A stretch of DNA of 64,000 nt from Ruegeria sp. 6PALISEP08 (GTDB taxonomy: Bacteria > Pseudomonadota > Alphaproteobacteria > Rhodobacterales > Rhodobacteraceae), in contig NZ_LGXZ01000005.1 of the NCBI RefSeq assembly GCF_001238295.1, forward strand, positions 1 to 64,000, read 5' to 3'. Under the pieces are notes generated by a model, which was not told the origin of the DNA, ran no database searches, and worked only from the letters and a program-made list of their open reading frames with translations. Below, in pieces: positions 1 through 8,705 of the stretch (within the stretch, counting starts at the first letter, position 1; each line of letters starts with the position of its first letter). Made by a program: the position numbers and the translations under genes.

Positions 1-30
1 TGCTGACCAAAGCGAGGTTGGTACATCAAA

Positions 31-1023
31 ATGAAACACTATGTCGTAGCGAATGACCACGCTCATTTGGCAGAAACTTCTGCTCCTGTTTCAGATCGAG
101 TGCAGTGCATTGATGTCATTTTGCACTGTAACTCTGACAAAGCGTCAGCCGAACTGGTGGTCGAGTTTTACCAAGCGCTGAACTCTTTGGTCGATAGACA
201 CACCTATGTCGTGAACTTCCGTGTTCCGGGGAATGATTCGGTTGGCGGCCCGCTTTTTTGGGCGGGACGTACAGCCATCTTCTGGGGGGATATCGAAAAC
301 GCGTGGACGCCCACTGCCGCAGAAAGATCCTGGGTCAATCAGGTATTGAACCTTTCCCCCCGATCCATCCTTGTCGGGGGGAGCGTGATGTTGTTGTCCC
401 AAATCAGCGGATCGGACCGAACCATTGCCGCTGTGCATTCAGCTTTCGAAGCGGCGGCGGTGGAACGTGGAATAAATAGCAGCGGAACTTCAACCTATTT
501 TTCCTCCGACGGCCGTACGCACAGTGCGAATACGCGGATCAGTGCGCTGCGCCTGTTGGCCGATTTTGTATCAATGGACCATGGCGAGCATCTGGCGGAT
601 ACTCTGCGGCGATACATTGGTTTGAGCGAGCCACAGCGCATGTCCGAAAGTCAGGTCGCTAACCGGCTTATTCGCAAGGCGAATGGAGACAGGCTTGTCA
701 CTCTTGCAGTCCACACAATGCTGGAGAACATCGAAGATCCGCTGAGAATTTCGGATCTGTCTGATGTGATTGGCACATCCACCCGACAGCTTCAAAGACG
801 ATTTCTGTGCAAGACCGGCGCGACGCTGTTGGAAACGTATAAGGAGCTCCGACTGGAGCGCTCCAATAGTCTGTTGAAGTTCACAGATATGCCGCTTGTA
901 GAGATCGCGTCCGCAACAGGTTTTTCTTCCCGTACTGCGATGTCGCGAGCCTTTTTCAAACACTACAAATCACGTCCGGAACAGGTGCGGAACGAACGGT
1001 TTCTGGGACATGTGCCAGGTTGA
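31..1023 (+). CDS. GlxA-type AraC family transcriptional regulator
   Basis: A 330-residue protein with the two-part layout of GlxA-family regulators. An N-terminal DJ-1/PfpI-like half (about residues 25-190) lacks obvious catalytic features and probably binds a ligand. A C-terminal AraC DNA-binding half (about 225-325) has two helix-turn-helix segments, the second containing PLVEIASATGFSSRTAMSRAF followed by the family's F-x(3)-Y-x(3)-P-x-Q ending. The ATG follows a GAGG-type ribosome site. In this family such proteins often control catabolism of amines or quaternary ammonium compounds. The ligand here is unknown. The only downstream neighbours on this strand are decayed sequences, so its target cannot be read from context. 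It may have controlled a lost locus or act elsewhere. Confidence 0.85.
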   Translation: MKHYVVANDHAHLAETSAPVSDRVQCIDVILHCNSDKASAELVVEFYQALNSLVDRHTYVVNFRVPGNDSVGGPLFWAGRTAIFWGDIENAWTPTAAERSWVNQVLNLSPRSILVGGSVMLLSQISGSDRTIAAVHSAFEAAAVERGINSSGTSTYFSSDGRTHSANTRISALRLLADFVSMDHGEHLADTLRRYIGLSEPQRMSESQVANRLIRKANGDRLVTLAVHTMLENIEDPLRISDLSDVIGTSTRQLQRRFLCKTGATLLETYKELRLERSNSLLKFTDMPLVEIASATGFSSRTAMSRAFFKHYKSRPEQVRNERFLGHVPG

Positions 1024-1237
1024 AGGTAAATTGCGGTACTCTTTGGAGTGAATATTGCAGCACTCCTTGGGGTGAATAGGGAAGCTTGAAACATTCGGCG
1101 GTCTCGAGAAACGCCACGGGAACAATGGTACGCGCGTTAGAAGCCGCTAAGTTGATATAGCCCACCGTTAGGCTAATCGGCTGCGGGACGGGCTGGCGGC
1201 AATATCGCCGGGCCTCTGCTGGCCTAGAAAATCCTGA

Positions 1238-1810
1238 CGGCCTTCTTTCTCGAAGCGGTCTTTCCGGGCATCATGTTTTTAGGTTTTCCAAGGATCCAAA
1301 CCGGTTACACATAACGGCGACCTTCCTTGTCGCATTCGGTGCCACCATGTCCGTCTTCTGGATTTGGTTTTAAACAGCTGGATGCGCACACCTGCCGGGT
1401 TCTAGATGCGCAATGATGTGGCCTTTGCCACCGATTGGTAGGCGATCATCTTCAACCCGTCGATGCCCTACCGTCTGGCGCATATGCTGATGGCGAGCGG
1501 CCTGACCGTAGCTTTCCTGATCCTTAGGTTCCCGGCCCTTCGCTGGCTGATCGGAGATCTCGGTCAGGATGCGCGCGCCACGTTCAATACCGTGGCGTGG
1601 ATAGGTGCCATACTGATCCCGGCGCAGATCTACATGGGCGATCTGTCGGATTGAACACGCTGGAACATCAGCCCCAGAAAGTAACCGCAATGGATGGGAA
1701 TTGGGACACTAGTCCAAGATACCGTTGTAGCTGTTTGCCCTGCCGGACGAGGCCGCGCGCGAGGACCGTCGTGAGGTCAGCATCCCCTAGCTCGCCTCGA
1801 TCGGTCCTTT
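1238..1810 (+). pseudogene. Decayed cytochrome bd oxidase subunit I (cydA-like) remnant
   Basis: No intact reading frame, but conceptual translation across frames follows CydA in order. It gives FFLEAVFPGIMFLGF, then ITATFLVAFGATMSVFWI, then NSWMRTPAGF, then VAFATDW-stop-AIIFNPSMPYRLAHMLM, then GLNTLEHQPQKVTAMDGNW, and finally LFALPDEAARED and EVSIP-stop-LASI. The frame shifts several times and in-frame stops occur at the TAG and TAA codons between these blocks. The N-terminal part and the last third of a normal CydA (about 450-520 residues) are missing. This is a dead gene whose order is still colinear with the parent. No cydB remnant was recognised after it. Confidence 0.8.
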
Positions 1811-1867
1811 CTGGGATGCAAATGCAACGTGACTGGTGCTTTGTGCGACCACACGTCTGGCGGTTCA

Positions 1868-2075
1868 GGATTCACCAGCCCCCAAAGCGTTCCCGACCAG
1901 CGCGCTCAGCCCGATGCCGACAGAAACCGAGACGAAGAATGTCTGAAACCCCAATGTCGGTCCGGCTTGCGCTGGTCGACCGAAACCCGACAAAGAAGAT
2001 GTCTACGATGTTGAAAAGCGCGCTGAACAACATGCCGACCGTGCCGGGGATCTCCAAAGCCCGAAAGTGACCCGG
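1868..2075 (-). pseudogene. MATE-family efflux transporter remnant
   Basis: On the minus strand the frame beginning near 2057 reads EIPGTVGMLFSALFNIVDIFFVGF, which matches the start of the first membrane repeat of MATE (multidrug and toxin extrusion) transporters. After a frame change the text continues as FQTFFVSVSVGIGLSALVGNALG and then hits a stop. Only about 65 of the expected 440-460 residues remain and the pieces lie in two frames, so this is a degraded fragment. It abuts the end of the CMD-like gene and the cydA remnant, which marks 1.2-2.1 kb as a zone of gene decay. Family assignment rests on these short motifs only. Confidence 0.6.
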
Positions 2076-2090
2076 AATCGCGTCTTGAGT

Positions 2091-2669
2091 TTACTCGCTG
2101 GCGTAATAACCCACAACATCGCCATCCGTTGTTACGCCCAATCCGTTGAGCAATCGATTGGCATAGTTGAAATAGCCGACGATCTGGTTGATTTCGAGAA
2201 TCTCGCCGTCGCCCCAACCGGCTTGTCTAAGCGCAATGACGTCGGTTTCAACCATAGTACCAGGCGAAACAGTCAGCTTTTCGGCGTAGATCAGAGCCTC
2301 CAGATGTGCGCCCTCGAACGCATCCTGCGGTCGTTGCGCTTTGAGCGCGGCCTCGATCTTGTCTGCCTGCGCTTCATCGCCAATCAGGTGCCGCGCATTG
2401 GCCCAGTGATTGGCATAGGAATAAGGGCATGTGTTCAAGGTCGACACATAAGAACTGATCACTTCCTGAAACCACATTGGGATTGTGTTGCTGTCATCGT
2501 GCAAGCACGCGCGATACAAAACCACGTGCCCTTTCATGGTGTTAGGGCGCAGCGAGTGCACACGCATGACATTGTCCACCGTACCGTGCGGTGTTCGTGC
2601 AAGGTCCAGAACCGCCTTCAATGGCGCATCGGCATAGTCGTCAGAAATCATCCGGATCCAGGCAGACAT
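2091..2669 (-). CDS. Carboxymuconolactone decarboxylase / AhpD-like protein
   Basis: A 192-residue protein of the peroxidase-related CMD/AhpD group. The signature region around residues 68-85 reads E-x(11)-C-P-Y-S-x(3)-H. The family motif is E-x(11)-CxxC-x(3)-H, so the second redox cysteine is serine here. True AhpD peroxidases need both cysteines, so a disulfide-reductase role is unlikely and a lyase, isomerase or unknown role is more plausible. It lies upstream of, and on the same strand as, no other clear partner. The M29-like gene 160 bases upstream on the same strand (2833-3918) may be co-transcribed with it. The ATG is preceded by AGGAAAGGGAA. Confidence 0.75.
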   Translation of the reverse strand: MSAWIRMISDDYADAPLKAVLDLARTPHGTVDNVMRVHSLRPNTMKGHVVLYRACLHDDSNTIPMWFQEVISSYVSTLNTCPYSYANHWANARHLIGDEAQADKIEAALKAQRPQDAFEGAHLEALIYAEKLTVSPGTMVETDVIALRQAGWGDGEILEINQIVGYFNYANRLLNGLGVTTDGDVVGYYASE

Positions 2670-2832
2670 GAAACGGTTCCCTTTCCTAGGTCATGAGAGA
2701 TATTTTTGGGCAGGACCGAGCTGTGTCCCGCGTTTTTTATGGACAGGCATGTCCTTCGGAGCAACCGGATTAATCCTGATGCGGTGCTGTACCTGGGTCT
2801 TCGCGTTGGATCGTGCGACCAAAAGAGACAGG

Positions 2833-3918
2833 TCAGCCTGTTTTCCGTAAGCCGATATCCATGTCGGGCTGCTCAAAAAGGCCCGCCGCGCATGGGTACC
2901 GGTTTAGGATCGAAGGCCCACCCGGCAGGCGCTCGGCGTAGAAACACCCGTTATCCCAATAGGTCGTGCCATCGATCACGACAGTTGGGTCAATCACGTT
3001 CCAGCTGATCTCGCCCGGGGCATATGCGCCGCAGGTGTGGAAATGCAGGATGCGCGGATTGCCAAAGGCGGCACCGCTCCATCGTTCGTAGTTCCGGCGC
3101 ATGTCCCAAGGGTAACCGCAGCCTGGATGAATGCCCGCGTGCCAGGAATGCACAAAGTTCCGGTCTATGCCGAACTGTCCCGCCACGCGATCATAATGGG
3201 CCTCGGCCTGCGCCACATCCGACGGATGCCCCTCGAACCCGGTCAGGCGGCCCTTGTCGAGACAGGCAAGAACAGGATGGGTGAATTCGGTTGTATAACC
3301 TTCATAGTATTTTGATCCGGTTCCCGTCAGGAAGGTCAGGGCCACGCGGCCCGAGAAGCTGTGTGCGGGGACAGGCGTGAAAACCGACATCGGGAAACGC
3401 AGGATTGAAGTATCGCCCGACGGGTCGAGGTTCATTTCAGGCCGCCCGCATACATCGGTGCCCAAAGGGCAGGTGAACTGCACCTCTTGTGCGTTGTTCA
3501 AAACCGCGTTGATCTCGGCCTTGAGTTCCATGAAGGCGTCGTGATGCCCGTTTGAAAACCCTGACCCGAATTGTTCACGGCTGAGGGCAAAGCTGACGAT
3601 GATCTTCTTACCCTTCGGCATGTGAGAAAACCGCAACTGGTCCCCGAGCCGGGCCAGAAACAGGATGACATCGGCAGATTCGAACCGGGCCAGCAGTTCC
3701 GGCGACAGGTGCGGGTTATCCGGGTTGAACCCCACGTCTACGGTGTCGACAGACAGGCCCATGGATCTGGCAACACGCGAGACGATTTCGACACTGTCCG
3801 CATCGAAATACCCGTACTCCGGCGGTTCATAGGCGATCAGCAACCGTTCTCCGGCCGTTGCGTGGGCGCAGTTTGCCAACAGGTTTTGCGCACCGCGTTC
3901 CGGCGTGATGTCCGACAT
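2833..3918 (-). CDS. M29 aminopeptidase-like / NicX-like protein, function unknown
   Basis: A 361-residue soluble protein. The N-terminus (EPPEYGYFDADSVEIVSRVA) and the stretch with ADVILFLARLG resemble the leucyl-aminopeptidase M29 superfamily, which also holds the ring-cleaving 2,5-dihydroxypyridine dioxygenase NicX. The C-terminal half carries several His, Asp and Glu residues (HSWHAGIHPGCGY, HFHTCGAYAPGE) that could bind a metal. A strong AGGAGA ribosome site precedes the ATG. It is divergent from the LysR gene and near a Rieske oxygenase, so a catabolic, possibly ring-cleavage or hydrolytic, role is reasonable. Substrate and reaction cannot be assigned from sequence. Confidence 0.55.
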   Translation of the reverse strand: MSDITPERGAQNLLANCAHATAGERLLIAYEPPEYGYFDADSVEIVSRVARSMGLSVDTVDVGFNPDNPHLSPELLARFESADVILFLARLGDQLRFSHMPKGKKIIVSFALSREQFGSGFSNGHHDAFMELKAEINAVLNNAQEVQFTCPLGTDVCGRPEMNLDPSGDTSILRFPMSVFTPVPAHSFSGRVALTFLTGTGSKYYEGYTTEFTHPVLACLDKGRLTGFEGHPSDVAQAEAHYDRVAGQFGIDRNFVHSWHAGIHPGCGYPWDMRRNYERWSGAAFGNPRILHFHTCGAYAPGEISWNVIDPTVVIDGTTYWDNGCFYAERLPGGPSILNRYPCAAGLFEQPDMDIGLRKTG

Positions 3919-3988
3919 TCGCGTCTCCTACGGGATTGAACTGGTCAAAGTTACGCGAGGAGCCTGTCCCCAACCTATTTGAAAGTGT

Positions 3989-4003
3989 TAATGAGTGACA
4001 TTA
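3989..4003. promoter_or_regulatory. Perfect 15-bp palindrome, candidate LysR operator
   Basis: TAATG-AGTGA-CATTA has perfect 5-bp arms around a 5-base centre. It lies 11 bases before the preferred LysR start at 4015, in the divergent region shared with the M29-like gene. LysR regulators usually bind dyads of about this size between divergent genes. The position so close to the start suggests autorepression. Inferred, not proven. Confidence 0.4.
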
Positions 4004-4014
4004 GAGGTACTAAT

Positions 4015-4938
4015 ATGATCTTGAACTTACCCTATTCCGCACTGAGAGCGTTCGAGGCGGTTGTTAGACATTCGGGGTTTTCACCCGCTGCAACCGAATT
4101 GGGCGTCAGCCAAAGCGCCGTCAGCCAGCACGTTCGCACCCTCGAGGAGTGGTTGGGGCGCGAACTTTTGGTGCGCGGTGCACGGCAGTCGCGCCCGACT
4201 CGCGAAGGAGAGTTGTTGGCGCTGGCGATCTCGGAAGGGCTGGGGCGCATCTCGGACGTTTGCGCGCAACTCAGGGATAAAACGCGCTCTGATCGGACAA
4301 TCGTGATCTCATGCCTGCCGGGTTTTGCGTTCAACTGGTTGTTTCCACGCCTTTTGCGCTTTGACATGGCCCACCCGGACCTGTCGATTTCGATCGCAAC
4401 TGATACCGGGCAATTCCCGTTTTCCGGTGCGGATGCGGATATCGGAATTCGCTATGGCTTGGGCGACTATCCCGGCTGTCAGGTCGATTTGCTCATGAAC
4501 GAGCAGTTGTTTCCGGTCTGCGCGCCCTCGTTGTTGCCTGATCTTCAAAAGGTCGGGGATCTTGAGCGGCATACGATGCTGGTGGATGAGAACCTCCATC
4601 ATGGGGCGGTCAGTCCCACATGGGAATTCTGGGCGCGACGTTGTGGCCTGACCTTGCCAACCGCGCTGCGGACACGGCGGCTGGGGCAGTCGAACATGGT
4701 TGTTCAGGCTGCGATTGAAGGGTTGGGTGTGGCGTTAGGGCGCGAACCTCTGGTCATCGACATGATGGCAGACGGGCGTTTGGCACGCCCCTTCGCGGAA
4801 GTGACTCAGTCACCACTGTCTTATTGGCTGGTAAGACCGCATGAGACCAAGGATAGCGCCAAGGTTGCCGAGTTCCTAAACTGGATTCATGCCGAGGTTG
4901 CGGCGCAACCAGAAATTCCTCCGCCTTTATCTGATTGA
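4015..4938 (+). CDS. LysR-family transcriptional regulator (GcvA-like)
   Basis: A 307-residue LysR-type regulator. The N-terminal winged helix (about residues 5-65) contains the family pattern A-FEAVVRHSGFSPAATELGVSQSAVSQHVRTLE. The effector-binding domain follows (about 90-295), with IGIRYGLGDYPG as in GcvA-like members. The ATG at 4015 was chosen over the upstream in-frame ATG at 3979 because the alignment of LysR proteins begins here and the upstream stretch contains a palindrome that looks like an operator. It is divergent from the M29-like gene and precedes the Rieske oxygenase gene by about 100 bases, so it probably controls this catabolic set. Confidence 0.88.
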   Translation: MILNLPYSALRAFEAVVRHSGFSPAATELGVSQSAVSQHVRTLEEWLGRELLVRGARQSRPTREGELLALAISEGLGRISDVCAQLRDKTRSDRTIVISCLPGFAFNWLFPRLLRFDMAHPDLSISIATDTGQFPFSGADADIGIRYGLGDYPGCQVDLLMNEQLFPVCAPSLLPDLQKVGDLERHTMLVDENLHHGAVSPTWEFWARRCGLTLPTALRTRRLGQSNMVVQAAIEGLGVALGREPLVIDMMADGRLARPFAEVTQSPLSYWLVRPHETKDSAKVAEFLNWIHAEVAAQPEIPPPLSD

Positions 4939-5040
4939 AATTAGTCAGGCTTATGACTGCCATTACAATTCCCGCATGGCCTATGGGGGCTTGCGTGCCC
5001 ATACTGGAACAAGCCATCTGTCACATTGGAGAGCATAACG

Positions 5041-6087
5041 ATGTTTCTGAGAAACTGCTGGTACGTCGCGGCCTGGAGCAAGGATATCGGGCGCGAGTTG
5101 AAGGCCGAGACGTTTCTGGGCGAAAATGTCGTTTTCTATCGGCAGCAGGATGGTATCCCCGTGGCGCTTGAGGATGCCTGCCCCCATCGAAAATTGCCGT
5201 TGTCGAAAGGCAATCTGATCGGCGATGTGGTGGAATGCGGCTATCACGGTCTGAAGTTCGATTGTTCAGGCAGATGCACCGACAGTCCCACCCAGCGTGG
5301 CATGACCCCGCGCCGGGCGGTTGTGAAGTCTTACCCGGTGGTTGACCGGTACCGGCTGCTCTGGATCTGGATGGGAGACCCCGAACTGGCTGACCCGGAC
5401 AAGATTTTCCCGATTGAGAATTTTGACGATCCAAGTTGGGGCAAGACCGATGGTGGCGTGATGGATATCGACTGCCACTATCTTTGGGTTTGCGACAACC
5501 TGCTGGATCCCAGCCACGTGGCCTGGGTCCATGTCTCGTCCTTTGCGGGCGCGGGCACGGATGAAGAACCGTTGAATGTCGAAAAGACAGACCGTGGTGT
5601 GATTGTGTCACGCTGGATCGAAAACAAACCGCCTTCACCCTACTATGCCAACTTGGTGGCGTTCGCGGGTGATTGCGACCGGCTACAGCATTACGAGATG
5701 TGCCTGCCTGCCATCGCGCTGAACAAATCCGTATATACGCCCGTTGGTACTGGCGGTTATGGCAATCCCCCGGTCGACAAGACTTATGTCAATATCTCGT
5801 ACAATTTCATGACGCCGATTGACGAGGATCGAACCCGGTATTTCTGGTTTCAGCACCGAAACACGGACCCTGACAACGCAGAGGTCTCAAAGTTCATGAA
5901 TGACGGCGCGCGTATGGCGTTTCTCGAAGACAAAGAGGTGCTGGAGCAGGTGCATTTGGGCATGAAACGCGCCAAGACACCCCATATCGATCTTGGTTTG
6001 GACAAGGGTGCCAAACTGTTCCGCAAGGCACTGGCCAGTGCTATCGAAGCTGAAACGACAACTGCGGACCTTTCGGTTCAAACATGA
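5041..6087 (+). CDS. Rieske non-heme iron oxygenase, VanA-like alpha subunit
   Basis: A 348-residue aromatic-ring or O-demethylating oxygenase alpha subunit. The Rieske centre is C47-x-H49 and C66-x2-H69 (ACPHRKLPLSKG and CGYHG). The mononuclear iron motif appears in DNLLDPSHVAWVH. Length and layout match the vanillate O-demethylase/PobA-type group, in which a separate ferredoxin reductase (VanB-like) supplies electrons. No reductase gene is adjacent. The start at 5041 gives the MFLRNCWYVAAW opening typical of the group and has GGAGAG upstream. The neighbouring LysR, M29-like and CocE-type hydrolase genes suggest a small catabolic cluster, but the substrate is unknown. Confidence 0.85.
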   Translation: MFLRNCWYVAAWSKDIGRELKAETFLGENVVFYRQQDGIPVALEDACPHRKLPLSKGNLIGDVVECGYHGLKFDCSGRCTDSPTQRGMTPRRAVVKSYPVVDRYRLLWIWMGDPELADPDKIFPIENFDDPSWGKTDGGVMDIDCHYLWVCDNLLDPSHVAWVHVSSFAGAGTDEEPLNVEKTDRGVIVSRWIENKPPSPYYANLVAFAGDCDRLQHYEMCLPAIALNKSVYTPVGTGGYGNPPVDKTYVNISYNFMTPIDEDRTRYFWFQHRNTDPDNAEVSKFMNDGARMAFLEDKEVLEQVHLGMKRAKTPHIDLGLDKGAKLFRKALASAIEAETTTADLSVQT

Positions 6088-6463
6088 CGGACGTTCCGGT
6101 GGATTGTTTCACATGACAGGGAACTGGGGTGCGTTTCGGTCCGACCAGCAGGATCGGGTTGCGTGGTATTCACCGTTGGTCGCTGCTCGGGCGAAATAGA
6201 AGAGGTGCCAAGCGCTGAAATCCTGACGGTTGATCGGAACTGAGACACGTCTACTTGTTGCGAACACGAATGCAGGGTTCATCCATACACCAAAATATAA
6301 GCGTGTGACGCGGATTGGTGGAAAATCGTTCGGACACGGCCACAATTTTTTGCAGGTGTACGCTGTTTGTATGTGGATAGTACAAGCACGTTTCAAACCG
6401 TACCATTTACCTTCCACGGAATCTGAGTTCTCCTGTGACCCAAACAGGGAGCTCAGAACATCC
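6088..6463. other. Intergenic stretch without a recognised gene
   Basis: About 375 bases between the Rieske gene and the hydrolase start. Open frames exist on both strands, but none has a recognisable family motif or a convincing ribosome site. The sequence upstream of 6464 in the hydrolase frame is AT-richer and does not match the family. I see no promoter element I would defend. Confidence 0.5.
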
Positions 6464-8440
6464 ATGCCAGTCGAAATCGTCGAGAATTTGTGGATTCACC
6501 TGCCGGATGGGCGGCAGCTTGCCGCCCGGGTCTGGCTGCCCGAAACGCGCCCAGCGCCCGCCATTCTGGAGTATTTGCCATATCGCAAGCGCGACGGGAC
6601 CGCACCCCGGGATGAGACGACGCATCCGGTCTTTGCCGAGGCCGGATATGCCTGTGTCCGTGTCGACATCACCGGAACCGGTGACAGTCAGGGGCAGTTT
6701 GACGATGAGTATTCGGAGCAAGAGCTTCGCGACGGCGAGGCGGTTCTGGACTGGATCGCGTCTCAGGACTGGAGCGACGGCAATATCGGCATGATCGGCA
6801 TTTCGTGGGGCGGCTTCAACGGGTTGCAGATGGCCTGGCGTCGCCCACCGGCGCTGAAGGCGGTGGTCAGCGTGGCGTCGACAGTCGATCGCTATGCCGA
6901 CGACATCCACTTCATGGGGGGCTGCCTGCTCAGTGACAATGTGAACTGGGGCAGTCAGATGTTTGCCTATCTGACCCGCCCGGCCGATCCCGAACTGCGC
7001 TCCGACTGGCGTGAAGACTGGCTTGCGCGGCTGGAGAATGTCCCGTTTTCTACCGCCGACTGGTTGCGTCACCCCACCCGCGACGCGTTCTGGAAACACG
7101 GATCGGTGTCCGAGGATTGGTCGGCCATTCAGGCCCCGGTTCTGGCCATAACCGGCTGGGCCGATGCCTACGTGAACGCGCCGCCGGCGCTGGCCGCCAA
7201 TCTGACCGTGCCAGCAAAGGCGATGATTGGCCCGTGGGAACACCGCTATGCCCATATTTCGAAACTGGATGCCCGCGATTTTCATTCCGAGGTGATCGGC
7301 TGGTTTGACCGCTGGCTGAAAGGGCAGAAAAACGGGGCCGAGGACCTTCCCGCCTATCGCGCCTACATGCAGGAACACTTCAACCCGACACCGCAGAACG
7401 GGTCGCGCAAAGGCCGCTGGATCGCCGAGGCTGAATGGCCGTCACCTCGGGTACAGGACCAGACCTGGCATCTAAGCCCTGCGGGGTTTGCCGGAGCGCC
7501 GACCGAGGGCGAGGTCATCGTCGCCACAGCTGCGAATGTGGGCGCAAGGGGCGGTTACTTTTGCCCGGGCATGCGGATCGACAACGAATTGCCCGACGAT
7601 CAGGCTGCGGACGACGCGCTGTCGGTGTGCTTCGACAGCGCCGTGATGCGGACACCGCTGGAGCTGTTGGGCCGGGCCCGGCTGAAAATCCGGTTCTCGG
7701 TAGACAAGCCCGTCGCGCAACTGGTTGCGCGGCTATGCGATTTGTCTCCTGGCGGCGTATCGCAACGTATCACCTATCGCGCCCTGAACCTGTGCCACTA
7801 TCGCAGCCACGAAACCCCCGAAGCATTGCGGCCGGGTCAGGTTTACGAGGCCGAGGTCGTGCTGAATGAATGCGCGCACCGCCTTCGTGCCGGTCACACC
7901 TTGCGGCTGGCCCTTTCCGGTTCCTACTGGCCAATTATTTGGCCCGCGCCACAGGCTGCGCAGGTCACGCTGCATCTGGCAGGCTGCGCGCTGCAGCTGC
8001 CCGTGCGCGCGATACAAGAGGAAATCGCCCCCGCCGCGCCGGGCCCGGCGCTGGATTTTCCGCTTCTGGATGCCGAACAGTTGCGCGCGCCCGCATCGCA
8101 GTCCAACCGCGCGATAGACAGAGACGGGACCGAGGTTCTGGAAACCTTCGACGATTATGGAAAGACGCGTGATCCGTATCACGATATGATCGTCGGCAGC
8201 AATGTGCGGATGCGTTATGCGGTGCATCCCGACGACCCCGCCACCGCGCGGTTCGATACCACCTGGAGCTTTACGTTCGAACGGGACGATTGGCAGGTGT
8301 CGATCGAAACCGAATGCACCATGCGTTGTGACACCGAGAATTTCTATCTTTACCGCAAATTGTGCGCCACCGAAGGCAGCGCGCAAACCAAAGTTCTGAC
8401 GAAGGAATGGTCCGAGACCATACGGCGCGGGCTTCTCTGA
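6464..8440 (+). CDS. CocE/NonD family alpha/beta hydrolase (X-Pro dipeptidyl-peptidase-like)
   Basis: A 658-residue serine hydrolase. The N-terminal alpha/beta-hydrolase domain has the nucleophile motif GISWGG, a plausible acid in ITGWADAYVN and a His in GPWEHRY. A C-terminal jelly-roll region (about residue 330 onward) is typical of cocaine esterase, X-Pro dipeptidyl peptidase and glutaryl-7-ACA acylase relatives. The frame is open from 6230, but the ATG at 6464 is preferred: it follows CAGGGAG and starts right at the conserved ENLWIHLPDGRQLAARVWLP segment. Substrates in this family are esters or amides. The link to the upstream Rieske oxygenase is positional only, as 376 bases separate them. 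Confidence 0.85.
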   Translation: MPVEIVENLWIHLPDGRQLAARVWLPETRPAPAILEYLPYRKRDGTAPRDETTHPVFAEAGYACVRVDITGTGDSQGQFDDEYSEQELRDGEAVLDWIASQDWSDGNIGMIGISWGGFNGLQMAWRRPPALKAVVSVASTVDRYADDIHFMGGCLLSDNVNWGSQMFAYLTRPADPELRSDWREDWLARLENVPFSTADWLRHPTRDAFWKHGSVSEDWSAIQAPVLAITGWADAYVNAPPALAANLTVPAKAMIGPWEHRYAHISKLDARDFHSEVIGWFDRWLKGQKNGAEDLPAYRAYMQEHFNPTPQNGSRKGRWIAEAEWPSPRVQDQTWHLSPAGFAGAPTEGEVIVATAANVGARGGYFCPGMRIDNELPDDQAADDALSVCFDSAVMRTPLELLGRARLKIRFSVDKPVAQLVARLCDLSPGGVSQRITYRALNLCHYRSHETPEALRPGQVYEAEVVLNECAHRLRAGHTLRLALSGSYWPIIWPAPQAAQVTLHLAGCALQLPVRAIQEEIAPAAPGPALDFPLLDAEQLRAPASQSNRAIDRDGTEVLETFDDYGKTRDPYHDMIVGSNVRMRYAVHPDDPATARFDTTWSFTFERDDWQVSIETECTMRCDTENFYLYRKLCATEGSAQTKVLTKEWSETIRRGLL

Positions 8441-8705
8441 TCTGTTCCAATGCAGGACAATATGACAACCGAATGAACAAAGTCGGCGTTGGCCGCAGGG
8501 GCATTCCGAAAAGCGCGACAGAACTGAGGGCCGCCCCGGCCTTGCCGATGGGATGGGCAACCGGACCCTCGCCGCACATGATGGTGTGTTCGGGTGCGCG
8601 TCTGTGTTGACGTCCAGAACATGGACCCCGTGCCTGCAAGGCAAAACAAGCGTGGTCTTTTGGTCAGCAGGTAAACTGCTGACCGTGTCCGCCTATAATT
8701 CAGGA

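Noticed and set aside
1463..1654. Intact small gene with membrane segments
   Set aside because: It is one open block of the broken cydA sequence, with matching CydA text before and after it in other frames.
6230..6463. N-terminal extension of the CocE/NonD hydrolase
   Set aside because: AT-richer, no homology to the family, and a good ribosome site exists at 6464.
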